A stretch of 25,040 bases of DNA from the NCBI GenBank assembly GCA_040289295.1, contig PSLA01000028.1, forward strand, positions 1 to 25,040. Direction: 5' to 3'. This stretch comes from J051 sp040289295 (GTDB lineage: Bacteria; Armatimonadota; Fimbriimonadia; Fimbriimonadales; ATM1). Below are positions 15,241-22,190 of the stretch, piece after piece (positions within the stretch are counted from its first letter, which is position 1; the number at the start of each line of letters is the position of its first letter). The notes under the pieces were generated by a model. The model saw only the letters and a list, made by a program, of their open reading frames with translations, did not search any database and was not told the origin of the DNA. The translations under genes and the position numbers were made by a program.

Positions 15241-15875
15241 AATCTGATCGCTTCCAAAAAAAGCGGCGAGCATTCCGGCGTCTCAGGGACACCGTTCACG
15301 CGGACTCCGAGCTTAGGGCCGAAGTTGAGGCCGCACTGAGCGAAGTCCTTCGGTTGTACCCAACCAATCTTCGTGAGAACCGTTTCGTTGTCGGCGGAGT
15401 TGTGGAAGTAATCTTGGTCGCCGCGTTCTGTGCCGCCGGGGTGCCTGCGACCGACGTTGGTCCCGCCGAGAAGCGAGTGGACATCGAACTGCGGGGTGGT
15501 GGCAGTTTTTCCGTAAAGGGACACTTCGGTGGCAGCGGTGACATCCGAGTTATCAACGTGCTCGGCGAATCTGCGGCCGCAGCTTGGACCGACCCGACGC
15601 TATTCATCATAAGCGGTATAGGAATCGGTTACGCCGACCCTGATCTTGTCTCCGCGGAGTACAGTGAGATGGTCAAGAGGCAAAGAGACGCTGTCGTTAT
15701 ACGGGCGTCAAGGATAAAGAGGTGGCTTAGATCGAACACCGACTGGGTGATTGGGTGTATCGTGCCGGAGCGGTCGCCCCCAAATGAAAATTCGCGCCTT
15801 GCCAGCCGTGAAATCGCTCAGGCGATCCTCGACTCGACGCCCCGCCTGAGGTGGGCGCTCGAGCACGCCAAATAG
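15237..15875 (+). CDS. Putative type II restriction endonuclease (partner of the adjacent broken methyltransferase)
   Basis: This 212-aa protein is not recognised as a named family. The function is inferred mainly from position, because it is convergent with a DNA methyltransferase remnant only 5 bp away. Its centre has a PD-(D/E)XK-like pattern: E57 in a helix (GGVVEVILVAAF), then RVDIEL (D82, E84), then SFSVK (K94), where serine occupies the usual D/E place. GSGDIRVINVLG and TLFIISGIGIGYADP strands follow. The N-terminus is very basic (KKRRAFRRLR). The GTG at 15237 overlaps the valS TGA as GTGA, so translation is likely coupled to valS; there is no separate promoter in the gap. The frame has no stops, so it appears intact. 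A non-nuclease role cannot be excluded. Confidence 0.55.
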   Translation: MKSDRFQKKRRAFRRLRDTVHADSELRAEVEAALSEVLRLYPTNLRENRFVVGGVVEVILVAAFCAAGVPATDVGPAEKRVDIELRGGGSFSVKGHFGGSGDIRVINVLGESAAAAWTDPTLFIISGIGIGYADPDLVSAEYSEMVKRQRDAVVIRASRIKRWLRSNTDWVIGCIVPERSPPNENSRLASREIAQAILDSTPRLRWALEHAK

Positions 15876-15880
15876 CCGCC

Positions 15881-16394
15881 CTATCGGGAGAACAGGTCCT
15901 GCTGTTCGGCATCGGCTGTGATTCGATAAGTCGCCTCTTGGAGGCGGCGCTTCGCGAACTCGAAGTACGCGGGCACGATTTCAAAGCCGATGTACCGTCG
16001 CCGCAACCGTTGGGCTACGACGGCAACCTGCCCAGAACCAAGAAAAGGGTCCAGAACGACATCGCCCTCCACGGAGGAGTAGTGCAAAATCTTCTCAACA
16101 AGCGCTGAAGGGAGCTTAGTAGGAGTCTTCACGTCCCCGTTCCAGTACTCCCGTGGTATCGTCCACACGTCTTCCATGTCCTGGTACCGCACGCTGCGCC
16201 CATCCACGCTTCTCTCGCCCAACCGATATCGTTAATCTGGGGCCGGTACGATTGTAGTTTGAGCGCTGTGCCTTGAAGCCTATTGCGAACGGAGGGTCCG
16301 TTACAATGAGATCAACTGACGCATCTGCCATGAGCCGCATCCCGTCTCGGCAATCCAACAGGTAAACCTCGTCAATCTGGATCTGCTGGGCCAT
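15881..16394 (-). pseudogene. Internally deleted DNA methyltransferase (N6-adenine/N4-cytosine type)
   Basis: Two frames carry the two ends of a site-specific DNA methyltransferase. The 5' frame starts MAQQIQIDEVYLLDCRDGM and contains motif IV TDPPF (residues 32-36) and QRSNYNRTGPR, ending its homology near 16245. The 3' frame takes up near 16220 with GRSVRYQDMEDVWTIPREYW, KTPTKLPSALVEKILHYSS and motif I DPFLGSGQVAVVAQRL, then GFEIVPAYFEFAKRRL. In related enzymes roughly 80-90 residues lie between these points. They are missing, and the frames differ by one, so a deletion with frameshift is the simplest reading. The order DPPF before DPFLGSG is that of the beta class. SAM binding and target recognition are unlikely to survive. 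Confidence 0.8.
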
Positions 16395-16454
16395 GGGCAA
16401 GAGCATACCTCTTCTCTCCCAGTTGCTGGCTGAGGCCCGGCGTGAGTCTGCCGG

Positions 16455-17999
16455 TCAGAACCGCTCGTCCAGTCGCTCGCCGGTCGCTTCCTCCAGGGTC
16501 GGCACGCGGTAAAGGTGGTGGCGGCTTAGGAGGGGCACCCAGAGGAACCCAAGCGCACCAGCCCACGCCGGAACCGGCGGAAAGCGCACCGACGAATACG
16601 GCAGGTCGGCAAAGAACGCGTTCACCGAAGCGATCCATTGCGAGAACGCGCCGGTAATCAAAAGGTCGAGTCCCGATGAGAGCGGCTCGCTAACCGACTT
16701 GAACAGTACCGAGCTTGCGCTCCCAACATACACAAACGGCACAGCCGCGGCGGTAAACAGGTTCGCAATCGGCGCGATGATCGAGAGCTGGCCGAAGTGG
16801 TGCGAGAGAATCGGAAGCGCAGCCGCCTGGGCTACTGCGGTCGTAAGGATCGGCGCTGCAAAAGAAAGAACCGCCATCCTCGCGGCGCCGCGCCGGAAGC
16901 GACCCTCCGACCAGCGGCAGACTGCTCTCATCGCAGGCGGCAGGTAGAGAATCAGCGCAAGAACCACGCCGAACGATAGCTGAAAGCCAGCGTCAAGCAC
17001 GGCGTACGGGTGCACCGCAAGATACGCGAGCGCAGCCGTCCCCCATGCGCTCAACGCATCCGGAATGCGAAAGAAGAACATCACGCTCAGGTAGATGCCC
17101 GCCATCGTGATCGCACGCACGATCGGCGGATTCATTCCAACTGCGTACGCGTAGATCGCAAGCAGCACCAACGCGAGCGCTATCTGTGCCCAGCGAGGAA
17201 CCGGCAAGTGAGAGAGCAGAAGCATCAGCCCTGCGGTGAGGATGAGCACGTTGAATCCGCTCGTTGCGACGAGGTGATAAGTTCCGGCCTGGCGCATGTT
17301 CTCCGCGGTTTGCTCACGGAGAAGGCGGTCTTGGCCAAACAGGATTGCCATCGCAACCGACGCTGGCTCGTAGGGAAGGTGCGCGCGAAGGCTTTTCCAA
17401 GTGGAGGCCCGCCACTTGGCGGCAGTCAGCGATAACGGCCCGGCTTGACGGCGCACCTCGACGCCGGAGCCGGCATAATGAGCATAGACGCGCTGCCGAA
17501 CTCCCCTGCGGAGCCAGAACTCCGCTTGCTTTCCGCGCACCTGGCTAACCCAGCCCGTAGCCCTAACGCTGTCGCCTGGCGCAAGCAGACGCTTGTCCGA
17601 GGCATAGACGAGGATGTCGCCTCGCTCTGTGCGGAGGATGAACCTCTGGTACCCAATCCCCAAATCTGGCATCGTCGCCACTGTCCCGGTGAGAGCTCGG
17701 TTTCCGTCAGGCCAGAGAACTGCCCCACCGCCAGTAAGCAGCGTGCGCGCCATGCCGATTGCGAACAGGCACGAGATGAGCAACAAGCGCCGGCGACCGA
17801 GGACCAAGGCGACCGGCAGCAACAGCAAAAGGTACGGCGAATAGACCAGCCATTCGCCGGCGGAAAAGGCGAGTGCCATCGCGATGACCGGGCGAGCAGC
17901 GAAGTGTCGATACCGCTGTTGGAACCTTTCCAGCCACGGTGCGTCACTCCTCCTCGATGGAGCCGACTTGGATGCGAATGTCGCTGACAAGTTCTTCAC
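16455..17999 (-). CDS. comEC: ComEC/Rec2-type DNA uptake channel, without metallo-beta-lactamase domain
   Basis: ComEC forms the inner-membrane channel through which single-stranded DNA enters during natural transformation. The protein (up to 514 aa) has an N-terminal membrane pair, then a DUF4131/OB-like soluble part (RALTGTVATMPDLG...GDSVRATGWV). The Competence domain follows, with AILFGQDRLLREQTAENMRQAGTYHLVATSGFNVLIL (GL.HLLAISG-type motif), NPPIVRAITMAGIYL and DAGFQLSFGVVLALI, and several membrane helices. It ends where a C-terminal MBL nuclease domain would start in the long form. GTG 17999 overlaps dciA by 56 bp. ATG 17879, just before the first membrane helix, is a plausible alternative. 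Confidence 0.88.
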   Translation of the reverse strand: MKNLSATFASKSAPSRRSDAPWLERFQQRYRHFAARPVIAMALAFSAGEWLVYSPYLLLLLPVALVLGRRRLLLISCLFAIGMARTLLTGGGAVLWPDGNRALTGTVATMPDLGIGYQRFILRTERGDILVYASDKRLLAPGDSVRATGWVSQVRGKQAEFWLRRGVRQRVYAHYAGSGVEVRRQAGPLSLTAAKWRASTWKSLRAHLPYEPASVAMAILFGQDRLLREQTAENMRQAGTYHLVATSGFNVLILTAGLMLLLSHLPVPRWAQIALALVLLAIYAYAVGMNPPIVRAITMAGIYLSVMFFFRIPDALSAWGTAALAYLAVHPYAVLDAGFQLSFGVVLALILYLPPAMRAVCRWSEGRFRRGAARMAVLSFAAPILTTAVAQAAALPILSHHFGQLSIIAPIANLFTAAAVPFVYVGSASSVLFKSVSEPLSSGLDLLITGAFSQWIASVNAFFADLPYSSVRFPPVPAWAGALGFLWVPLLSRHHLYRVPTLEEATGERLDERF

Positions 18000-18258
18000 C
18001 CACCACCTTGTTGAACTTCTGGCGAATGGTCTCTTTGTGGAACTGCAGCTCCTGCGCCCACGCGGACGATTTCGCCGTGACGATAAGCCTCCCTCCCCTG
18101 AACGACGACGGCCGGCACTTGTCGGCTAACCCCTCACCGACGCAACGCGACCACAATCGCATCGCCCGAAGCGCCTTGACCTGCTGGGCGATGGCCGGTC
18201 GGCCGACTGCACCCTCGATGAGGTCACTAAGGCGCTTTGGGCCTCGGCGCCGCCTCAC
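17944..18258 (-). CDS. dciA: DciA-like (DUF721) protein, helicase loader family
   Basis: This 104-aa protein is of the DUF721/DciA family, the ancestral loader of replicative helicase DnaB. Features are an N-terminal basic start (RRRRGPKRLSDLIEGAV), then MRLWSRCVGEGLADKCRPSSFRGGRLIVTAKSSAWAQELQFHKETIRQKFN, the KH-like W..vvG..la.ht.p..f..G.L.V.v.ss.Wa.eL motif, and a short C-terminus. The GTG start (18258) overlaps the recF TGA by 4 bp, so translation is probably coupled. recF-dciA next to the origin is a known arrangement in actinobacteria and other phyla. Confidence 0.85.
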   Translation of the reverse strand: MRRRRGPKRLSDLIEGAVGRPAIAQQVKALRAMRLWSRCVGEGLADKCRPSSFRGGRLIVTAKSSAWAQELQFHKETIRQKFNKVVGEELVSDIRIQVGSIEEE

Positions 18259-19388
18259 GTGGCGAGCCTCCCGCCCTCGAGCGTAAACACGCGAGAGTCC
18301 TCGTCGAGCAGGTCGCTCACGTTCTGCAACTCTGTTGAAGTTATAAAGACTTGCCCCATCTTGCCAGTAACTTCGAGCACCCGTGCGCGGCGCGTCTGAT
18401 CAAGGTCGCTCATGATGTCGTCCAGGAGGAGGACGGGAAGCCTACCCTCTCGCTCTTGCCATAGGCTTAGGAGAGCCAACTTCAAGGCGAGCACTACGGT
18501 TCTTTGCTGTCCCTGGCTGCCACGCTTGCGGACGGGCTCTCCGTTGAGCAGTAATTCGACATCATCGCGGTGAGGTCCTGCCGTGGTTGTTCCTGCGGCT
18601 ATGTCAACCTGCCTGGCGCGAGTGAGGTTCTGGAGGAGCGCCCCTGCTTCGAGCGCCCCGTCCTTAGCGAGAATGCGAACGTCAAGGCGCTCGGTTCCGC
18701 CTGAGAGGCGATGGTGCTCTTCACGTGCGAAGCCGGCCAGTTCCTCAACGAAGGCGAGGCGTCTGGTTCGTATCTCCGCGCCACTCTCTGCGAGTCGGTG
18801 ATCCCAAACGTCAAGCGAACCAGGGGGCTCATGCCCGGCGTGTATCTCCTTCAGCAACGCGTTGCGCTGATCGAGAGCACGACGAAACTTGAAAAGCGTT
18901 ACGAAGTAGGCTGGACTTAGTTGGGAGATCTCTTGGTCAAGAAAGCGTCTTCTATCCGCAGGCTCAGCTGTTACAAGCCGAAGGTCTTGCGAAGTGAACA
19001 CTACTGAAGGAAACCTGCCTACCAGGTCACTTACTTTAGGCAAGGCAAGACGGTTGAGCCTTGCCACGCGGCGACCTCGAGCGGGAACCTGGATTTCGAG
19101 CGTTGAAGGGGGATCCGTGCTTTCCAATTCGGCACTAGCGAACGATTCCCCGCCGCGGATTACGTCGCGAACCGTGTTGGTTCGGAATGAAGTCGTCGTC
19201 GCGATGAGGTGAATCGCTTCAATGAGCGTTGTCTTTCCCTGTGCGTTCTTTCCGACGAACAGGTTGCGTGATGGAGCGAACGAAACTTCGATGTTGGCAA
19301 AGCAGCGAAAGTTGGTGCAACGAAGGCGCATACCTCTCACCGGAGCCACTTTTCCACGGCCTGGTGAACAAAGGACCAACTCATCCAT
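18255..19388 (-). CDS. recF: DNA replication and repair protein RecF
   Basis: This 377-aa SMC/Rad50-like ATPase helps load RecA at gaps in DNA. Visible features are the start of the fold MRLRCTNFRCFANIEVSF, Walker A GKNAQGKTT (residues 46-54), the RecF-specific region PADRRRFLDQEISQLSPAYF, the GPHRDD motif, the ABC signature SQGQQRT and Walker B LPVLLLDDIMSDLD. ATG 19388 is preferred, because AGGAG lies 8 bases before it. ATG 19331 (MRLRCTNF) matches the shorter usual family start and is preceded by AGAGGT directly at the codon, so it is a real alternative. It is the first gene of recF-dciA-comEC. Confidence 0.95.
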   Translation of the reverse strand: MDELVLCSPGRGKVAPVRGMRLRCTNFRCFANIEVSFAPSRNLFVGKNAQGKTTLIEAIHLIATTTSFRTNTVRDVIRGGESFASAELESTDPPSTLEIQVPARGRRVARLNRLALPKVSDLVGRFPSVVFTSQDLRLVTAEPADRRRFLDQEISQLSPAYFVTLFKFRRALDQRNALLKEIHAGHEPPGSLDVWDHRLAESGAEIRTRRLAFVEELAGFAREEHHRLSGGTERLDVRILAKDGALEAGALLQNLTRARQVDIAAGTTTAGPHRDDVELLLNGEPVRKRGSQGQQRTVVLALKLALLSLWQEREGRLPVLLLDDIMSDLDQTRRARVLEVTGKMGQVFITSTELQNVSDLLDEDSRVFTLEGGRLAT

Positions 19389-19412
19389 TAAGAGTTCTCC
19401 TATTACTGTAGG

Positions 19413-19637
19413 CGTGGAAACTGTGGGAAACTGGAACAGGGCGATTGGGTGAAAGGGAAACCGAGTGGCGCGGTTTGGGTTCAAATCCGTGGGGGGCAAC
19501 GACTTTTTGCAAGCAAAATGGTAAAGGAAAGCAGTTGTGCAAAGGAACGACGACAGCCTGTGGAAAAGTTTGTCGTAATGTGGAAGGCAAGAAGGTCGCC
19601 GGTTCTTCCGCAACTTTGCAGTGCGCGGTTTTGCACA
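19413..19637. promoter_or_regulatory. Intergenic DnaA-box-like cluster upstream of recF (possible origin or DnaA-regulated region)
   Basis: The 249-bp gap between recF and the RDD gene has no open gene. It holds several 9-mers close to the DnaA box TTATNCACA: 19559-19567 (minus TTTTCCACA, one mismatch and identical to the cyanobacterial-type box), 19629-19637 (plus TTTTGCACA, one mismatch), 19536-19544 (minus CTTTGCACA), 19579-19587 (minus CCTTCCACA), and a tandem pair at 19413-19430 (minus GTTTCCACG and TTTCCCACA). Only the first two are strong. No clear AT-rich unwinding element is seen. TATAAT lies on the minus strand at the left end of the RDD gene's downstream side (around 19640-19646) and could be a recF -10. 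Confidence 0.35.
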
Positions 19638-20384
19638 TTATAGGAAACCCTTCTCTCGTGCGTAGCGCATGACGATTGCCTCCATCAACCACGCCGGGTG
19701 GATGTGTTCGAAGGTAGGGAAGTTGTGCCTTAGCGCGATCGGCTCCCAAACGTCGCGAAGCATCTGCTCTTGCACCGCCGCCGGAAGCTCGGGGTACCGG
19801 TCGCAAAGGGTCTTGAGGGCGACGTACTCATCGGGAGAAAGGGAACGAACGCTTCCGATCAGTCCCTCGAGCGGGTGCTCGGCGCTAGTAAGCCCGCTGG
19901 AGAGCACAATGCGGTCCTGAAACGGCGCTTCGTGTACGACGACGGTGCCCGCCGCAAGGTCTCCAAGCCGCTGGCTACGCTCAGTGAAGAACATTACAGT
20001 GAGGCCCAGCGTATATGTGCCTGGCAGAATGTCAACGAGGCGTAGGACGTTGCGCAGAAAAGCTGCAGCGGGCGTAATTGGTGTGCCGTCCCACATTCGA
20101 ACCCTGATCCGGAAAACTCGTTTGCCCGGCGTCTGGCCGTTCCAGAACAGCTCAAAGAGCAAGTGGTAGCCGAACGGGATCATCAGTATGCCGACGATGA
20201 GGACCGCGAGACCGAACGCTGGCGAAAGCAATGCGAGTGCGGTGGTTCCCATTGCCAGCAGATACGCGTAGACCATCAGCACGAACAAGTCGAACAGGAA
20301 CGCCCATATCCGGCTGCCAAGCCCGGCGATGCGGTATTCGAGCACGGTTTTCTCCGGCGTCAGGACCGTATAATTCCCAAGCAT
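19638..20384 (-). CDS. RDD family membrane protein
   Basis: This 248-aa protein has an N-terminal RDD domain: YRIAGLGSRIWAFLFDLFVLMVYAYL (the conserved R and D of helix 1), a second helix ending GILMIPFGYHLLFELFWNGQTPGKRVFRIRV, and TERSQRLGDLAAGTVVVHE, the third conserved aspartate segment. A soluble C-terminal part of about 90 residues follows (SLSPDEYVALKTLCDRYPELPAAVQEQML). RDD proteins are membrane proteins, some linked to ion or solute transport, and the role here is unknown. RDD, DUF58, MoxR and SpoIIM-like genes often cluster. Here RDD and DUF58 are divergent with 36 bp between starts, with no MoxR in view. Confidence 0.88.
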   Translation of the reverse strand: MLGNYTVLTPEKTVLEYRIAGLGSRIWAFLFDLFVLMVYAYLLAMGTTALALLSPAFGLAVLIVGILMIPFGYHLLFELFWNGQTPGKRVFRIRVRMWDGTPITPAAAFLRNVLRLVDILPGTYTLGLTVMFFTERSQRLGDLAAGTVVVHEAPFQDRIVLSSGLTSAEHPLEGLIGSVRSLSPDEYVALKTLCDRYPELPAAVQEQMLRDVWEPIALRHNFPTFEHIHPAWLMEAIVMRYAREKGFL

Positions 20385-20420
20385 CCTTAGGCAGATAGAG
20401 TACCCATCAGGCAGCAGCGT

Positions 20421-21716
20421 ATGGTCTTCCGAACCCCTTTCTTTGCCCTTTTGAGCGCTTCTCTGGTTCTGTCGTTGTTAGGCACCGCGGACGGGCGTTT
20501 CCTCTTCCTCATATGGCCATACAACGCCTTGCTCTTGACGTTGGCGTTGCTCTCTTACGCGAGCGCGCCGAGACACCACCACCTGCGCGTCGAGCGGAAG
20601 ATCGACAAGGTGCTAAGTGTGAACACGGAGAACTTGGTTCTCCTGACTGTTACCAACGAAACCGACCAGCTGATCGTCTGCCGGCTGCGTGACGAGCCGC
20701 CTGAGGGGTTCGAGGCAGACACCCAGGAGTTCATGGTCGCGCTGCCCCCATGGGAGAGGATTGAACTGCGGTACCACGTAACCCCCAGGGAGCGCGGCAC
20801 CTTCGTGTTCCGCGACACTTTCTTCGAGTCGGTGGGGCTGATGGGCCTCGCCGCGCGCCGGGCTACTTTGAAGACCAGGCAGCCCGTTACCGTCTATCCG
20901 AATGTGCTCGCCCTGCGCAAGTTCGACCTGCTGAAGCAGCGGGGGCACTTGCGCGAGATCGGCGTGCGCCGCTCGCGCCTGAAGAGCCTCGGGACGGAGT
21001 TCGAGAGCCTTCGCGAGTATGTGCACGGCGACGACTATCGCAGGATTGACTGGAAGGCGACGGCGAGGAAGAGCAAACTGGTAGTTCGAGAGTACGAAGC
21101 GGAGCGCAACCAGTCGGTCATTGTGATGCTCGACTATGGGCGGCTGATGCTTGCGGAGGTTGAGGGGCGGCCAAAGATGGACCATGTTTTGGACGCAACA
21201 TTGTTGCTCGGTAATGCGGTGGTCAATGCCAATGACCAGCTCGGGCTACTTGTCTATGGTGACATGGTCGAGCGGTGGCTGCCGCCGAGGCGTGGCAAAA
21301 CCCAGCTGGGGAACGTCCTGCAGGCGATTCACGCTCTCCAAGCGCAGCCGATCGCCTCAGACATGCCTGCGGCGGTGAACTATGTCGCCACACGGTGGAA
21401 GCGGCGAAGCCTGATTATTACCTTCACCGAGGTTGACCAAACGGAAACAGCCAAGGCGCTGCTGCCTATCTTGGCGCCGCTTGCCAAGACGCATCTTTGC
21501 CTCGTCGTAACGGTGAAGGATCCGAAGACGGGGGCACTGGCTCTGTCCGATGATATATTTGAATCGACTGCCGCCCAGTTACTCGAAGAGGAACGTGAGA
21601 CGGCGGCGTACTACATTCGTCAAGCCGGCGTGCGGACGCTGGACGCGGAGCCGCAGGACCTGGCGGTCGCGCTGGTGAACTATTATCTGGACGTGAAGGC
21701 TACTGCCCAGTTGTAG
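20421..21716 (+). CDS. DUF58 domain protein (membrane-anchored, vWA-like)
   Basis: This 431-aa protein has two N-terminal hydrophobic helices (FALLSASLVLSLLG and FLIWPYNALLLTLALLSY), then a beta-rich middle region (SVNTENLVLLTVTNETDQ...YHVTPRERGTFVF) typical of DUF58 proteins. The DUF58 core follows, GTEFESLREYVHGDDYRRIDWKATARKSKLVVREYEAERN, leading to a von Willebrand A-like fold with MLDYGRLM at the usual metal-site strand. Members usually work with MoxR AAA+ ATPases, probably in assembly or chaperone tasks at the cell envelope. No MoxR gene is in the window. ATG 20421 starts just before the first helix. It is convergent with the small pilus-operon gene, 9 bp between stops. Confidence 0.9.
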   Translation: MVFRTPFFALLSASLVLSLLGTADGRFLFLIWPYNALLLTLALLSYASAPRHHHLRVERKIDKVLSVNTENLVLLTVTNETDQLIVCRLRDEPPEGFEADTQEFMVALPPWERIELRYHVTPRERGTFVFRDTFFESVGLMGLAARRATLKTRQPVTVYPNVLALRKFDLLKQRGHLREIGVRRSRLKSLGTEFESLREYVHGDDYRRIDWKATARKSKLVVREYEAERNQSVIVMLDYGRLMLAEVEGRPKMDHVLDATLLLGNAVVNANDQLGLLVYGDMVERWLPPRRGKTQLGNVLQAIHALQAQPIASDMPAAVNYVATRWKRRSLIITFTEVDQTETAKALLPILAPLAKTHLCLVVTVKDPKTGALALSDDIFESTAAQLLEEERETAAYYIRQAGVRTLDAEPQDLAVALVNYYLDVKATAQL

Positions 21717-21725
21717 TGGAGTGGC

Positions 21726-22190
21726 CTAATTGCGCCCTCTGCTGCGTCGCATAGGAGCCCCCGGTGGAGGAAAAACGCGGTCGGACCAGCGTCGCAGTGC
21801 GAGCACTACGCCGAACCCCAGGATTGCGAACAGAGCGCCGAGGAATGCCTTCACGAGCCAGCCCGACGAGGCACCTCTGACGTCCCTGGATGCGAGTTTG
21901 AGTGCAGCTTCAGCGTTCCGATCGGCATTCTTCCCACCGAGCGCGTCGAGCAGTGCACTCTTGTGGTCGTCGTTGGACGAGATGCCTGGAGCGCTTTTGT
22001 GCGGCGCGTTGGGCACGTCGCCGCCGGACAAGAAATTCGGCCCTGTCATCTGCGCCTCTTTTTGGGCGTCAGTGAGCTCTGGTTTCCTTAGCGGTGGGCC
22101 GGAGTTGTCAACGATAGCGGTATGCCCAGCCGTGGCGACGAGCAGACCGATGACGATTGCGACAAGCGTTTTCATTAACTTCATCATCAT
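21726..22190 (-). CDS. Small bitopic membrane protein at the end of the pilin operon
   Basis: This up to 154-aa protein is not recognised. A signal-peptide-like start (MKTLVAIVIGLLVATAGHTA) is followed by about 80 polar residues rich in Asp, Asn, Lys and Ala (SGGDVPNAPHKSAPG, DALGGKNADRNAEAALKLASRD). A C-terminal membrane helix comes next (WLVKAFLGALFAILGFGVVLALRRW), then a basic tail. The layout suggests a periplasmic segment anchored at the C-terminus. Four nearby ATGs are in frame (22190, 22187, 22184, 22175). GGGAGGA ends at 22190, so 22184 or 22175 have the best spacing, while 22190 gives an ATGA overlap with the upstream gene. Its place suggests a role in the pilus system, but nothing in the sequence proves it. 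Confidence 0.65.
   Translation of the reverse strand: MMMKLMKTLVAIVIGLLVATAGHTAIVDNSGPPLRKPELTDAQKEAQMTGPNFLSGGDVPNAPHKSAPGISSNDDHKSALLDALGGKNADRNAEAALKLASRDVRGASSGWLVKAFLGALFAILGFGVVLALRRWSDRVFPPPGAPMRRSRGRN

Noticed and set aside
18246..18263. Second parS-like core CACGTG at the recF/dciA junction, and another near 18723
   Set aside because: Only the inner hexamer and one or two flanking bases match. Each differs from parS at many positions, so they are ordinary E-box-like hexamers.
19461..19495. tRNA-like signals on the plus strand: CCGAGTGGC (D-arm-like, as in Leu/Ser tRNAs) and GGGTTCAAATCC (T-arm-like) in the recF/RDD gap
   Set aside because: The T-stem pairs at only two of five positions with a wobble, no anticodon arm fits between the two motifs, and no acceptor stem is found. 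At best it is a decayed tRNA remnant.
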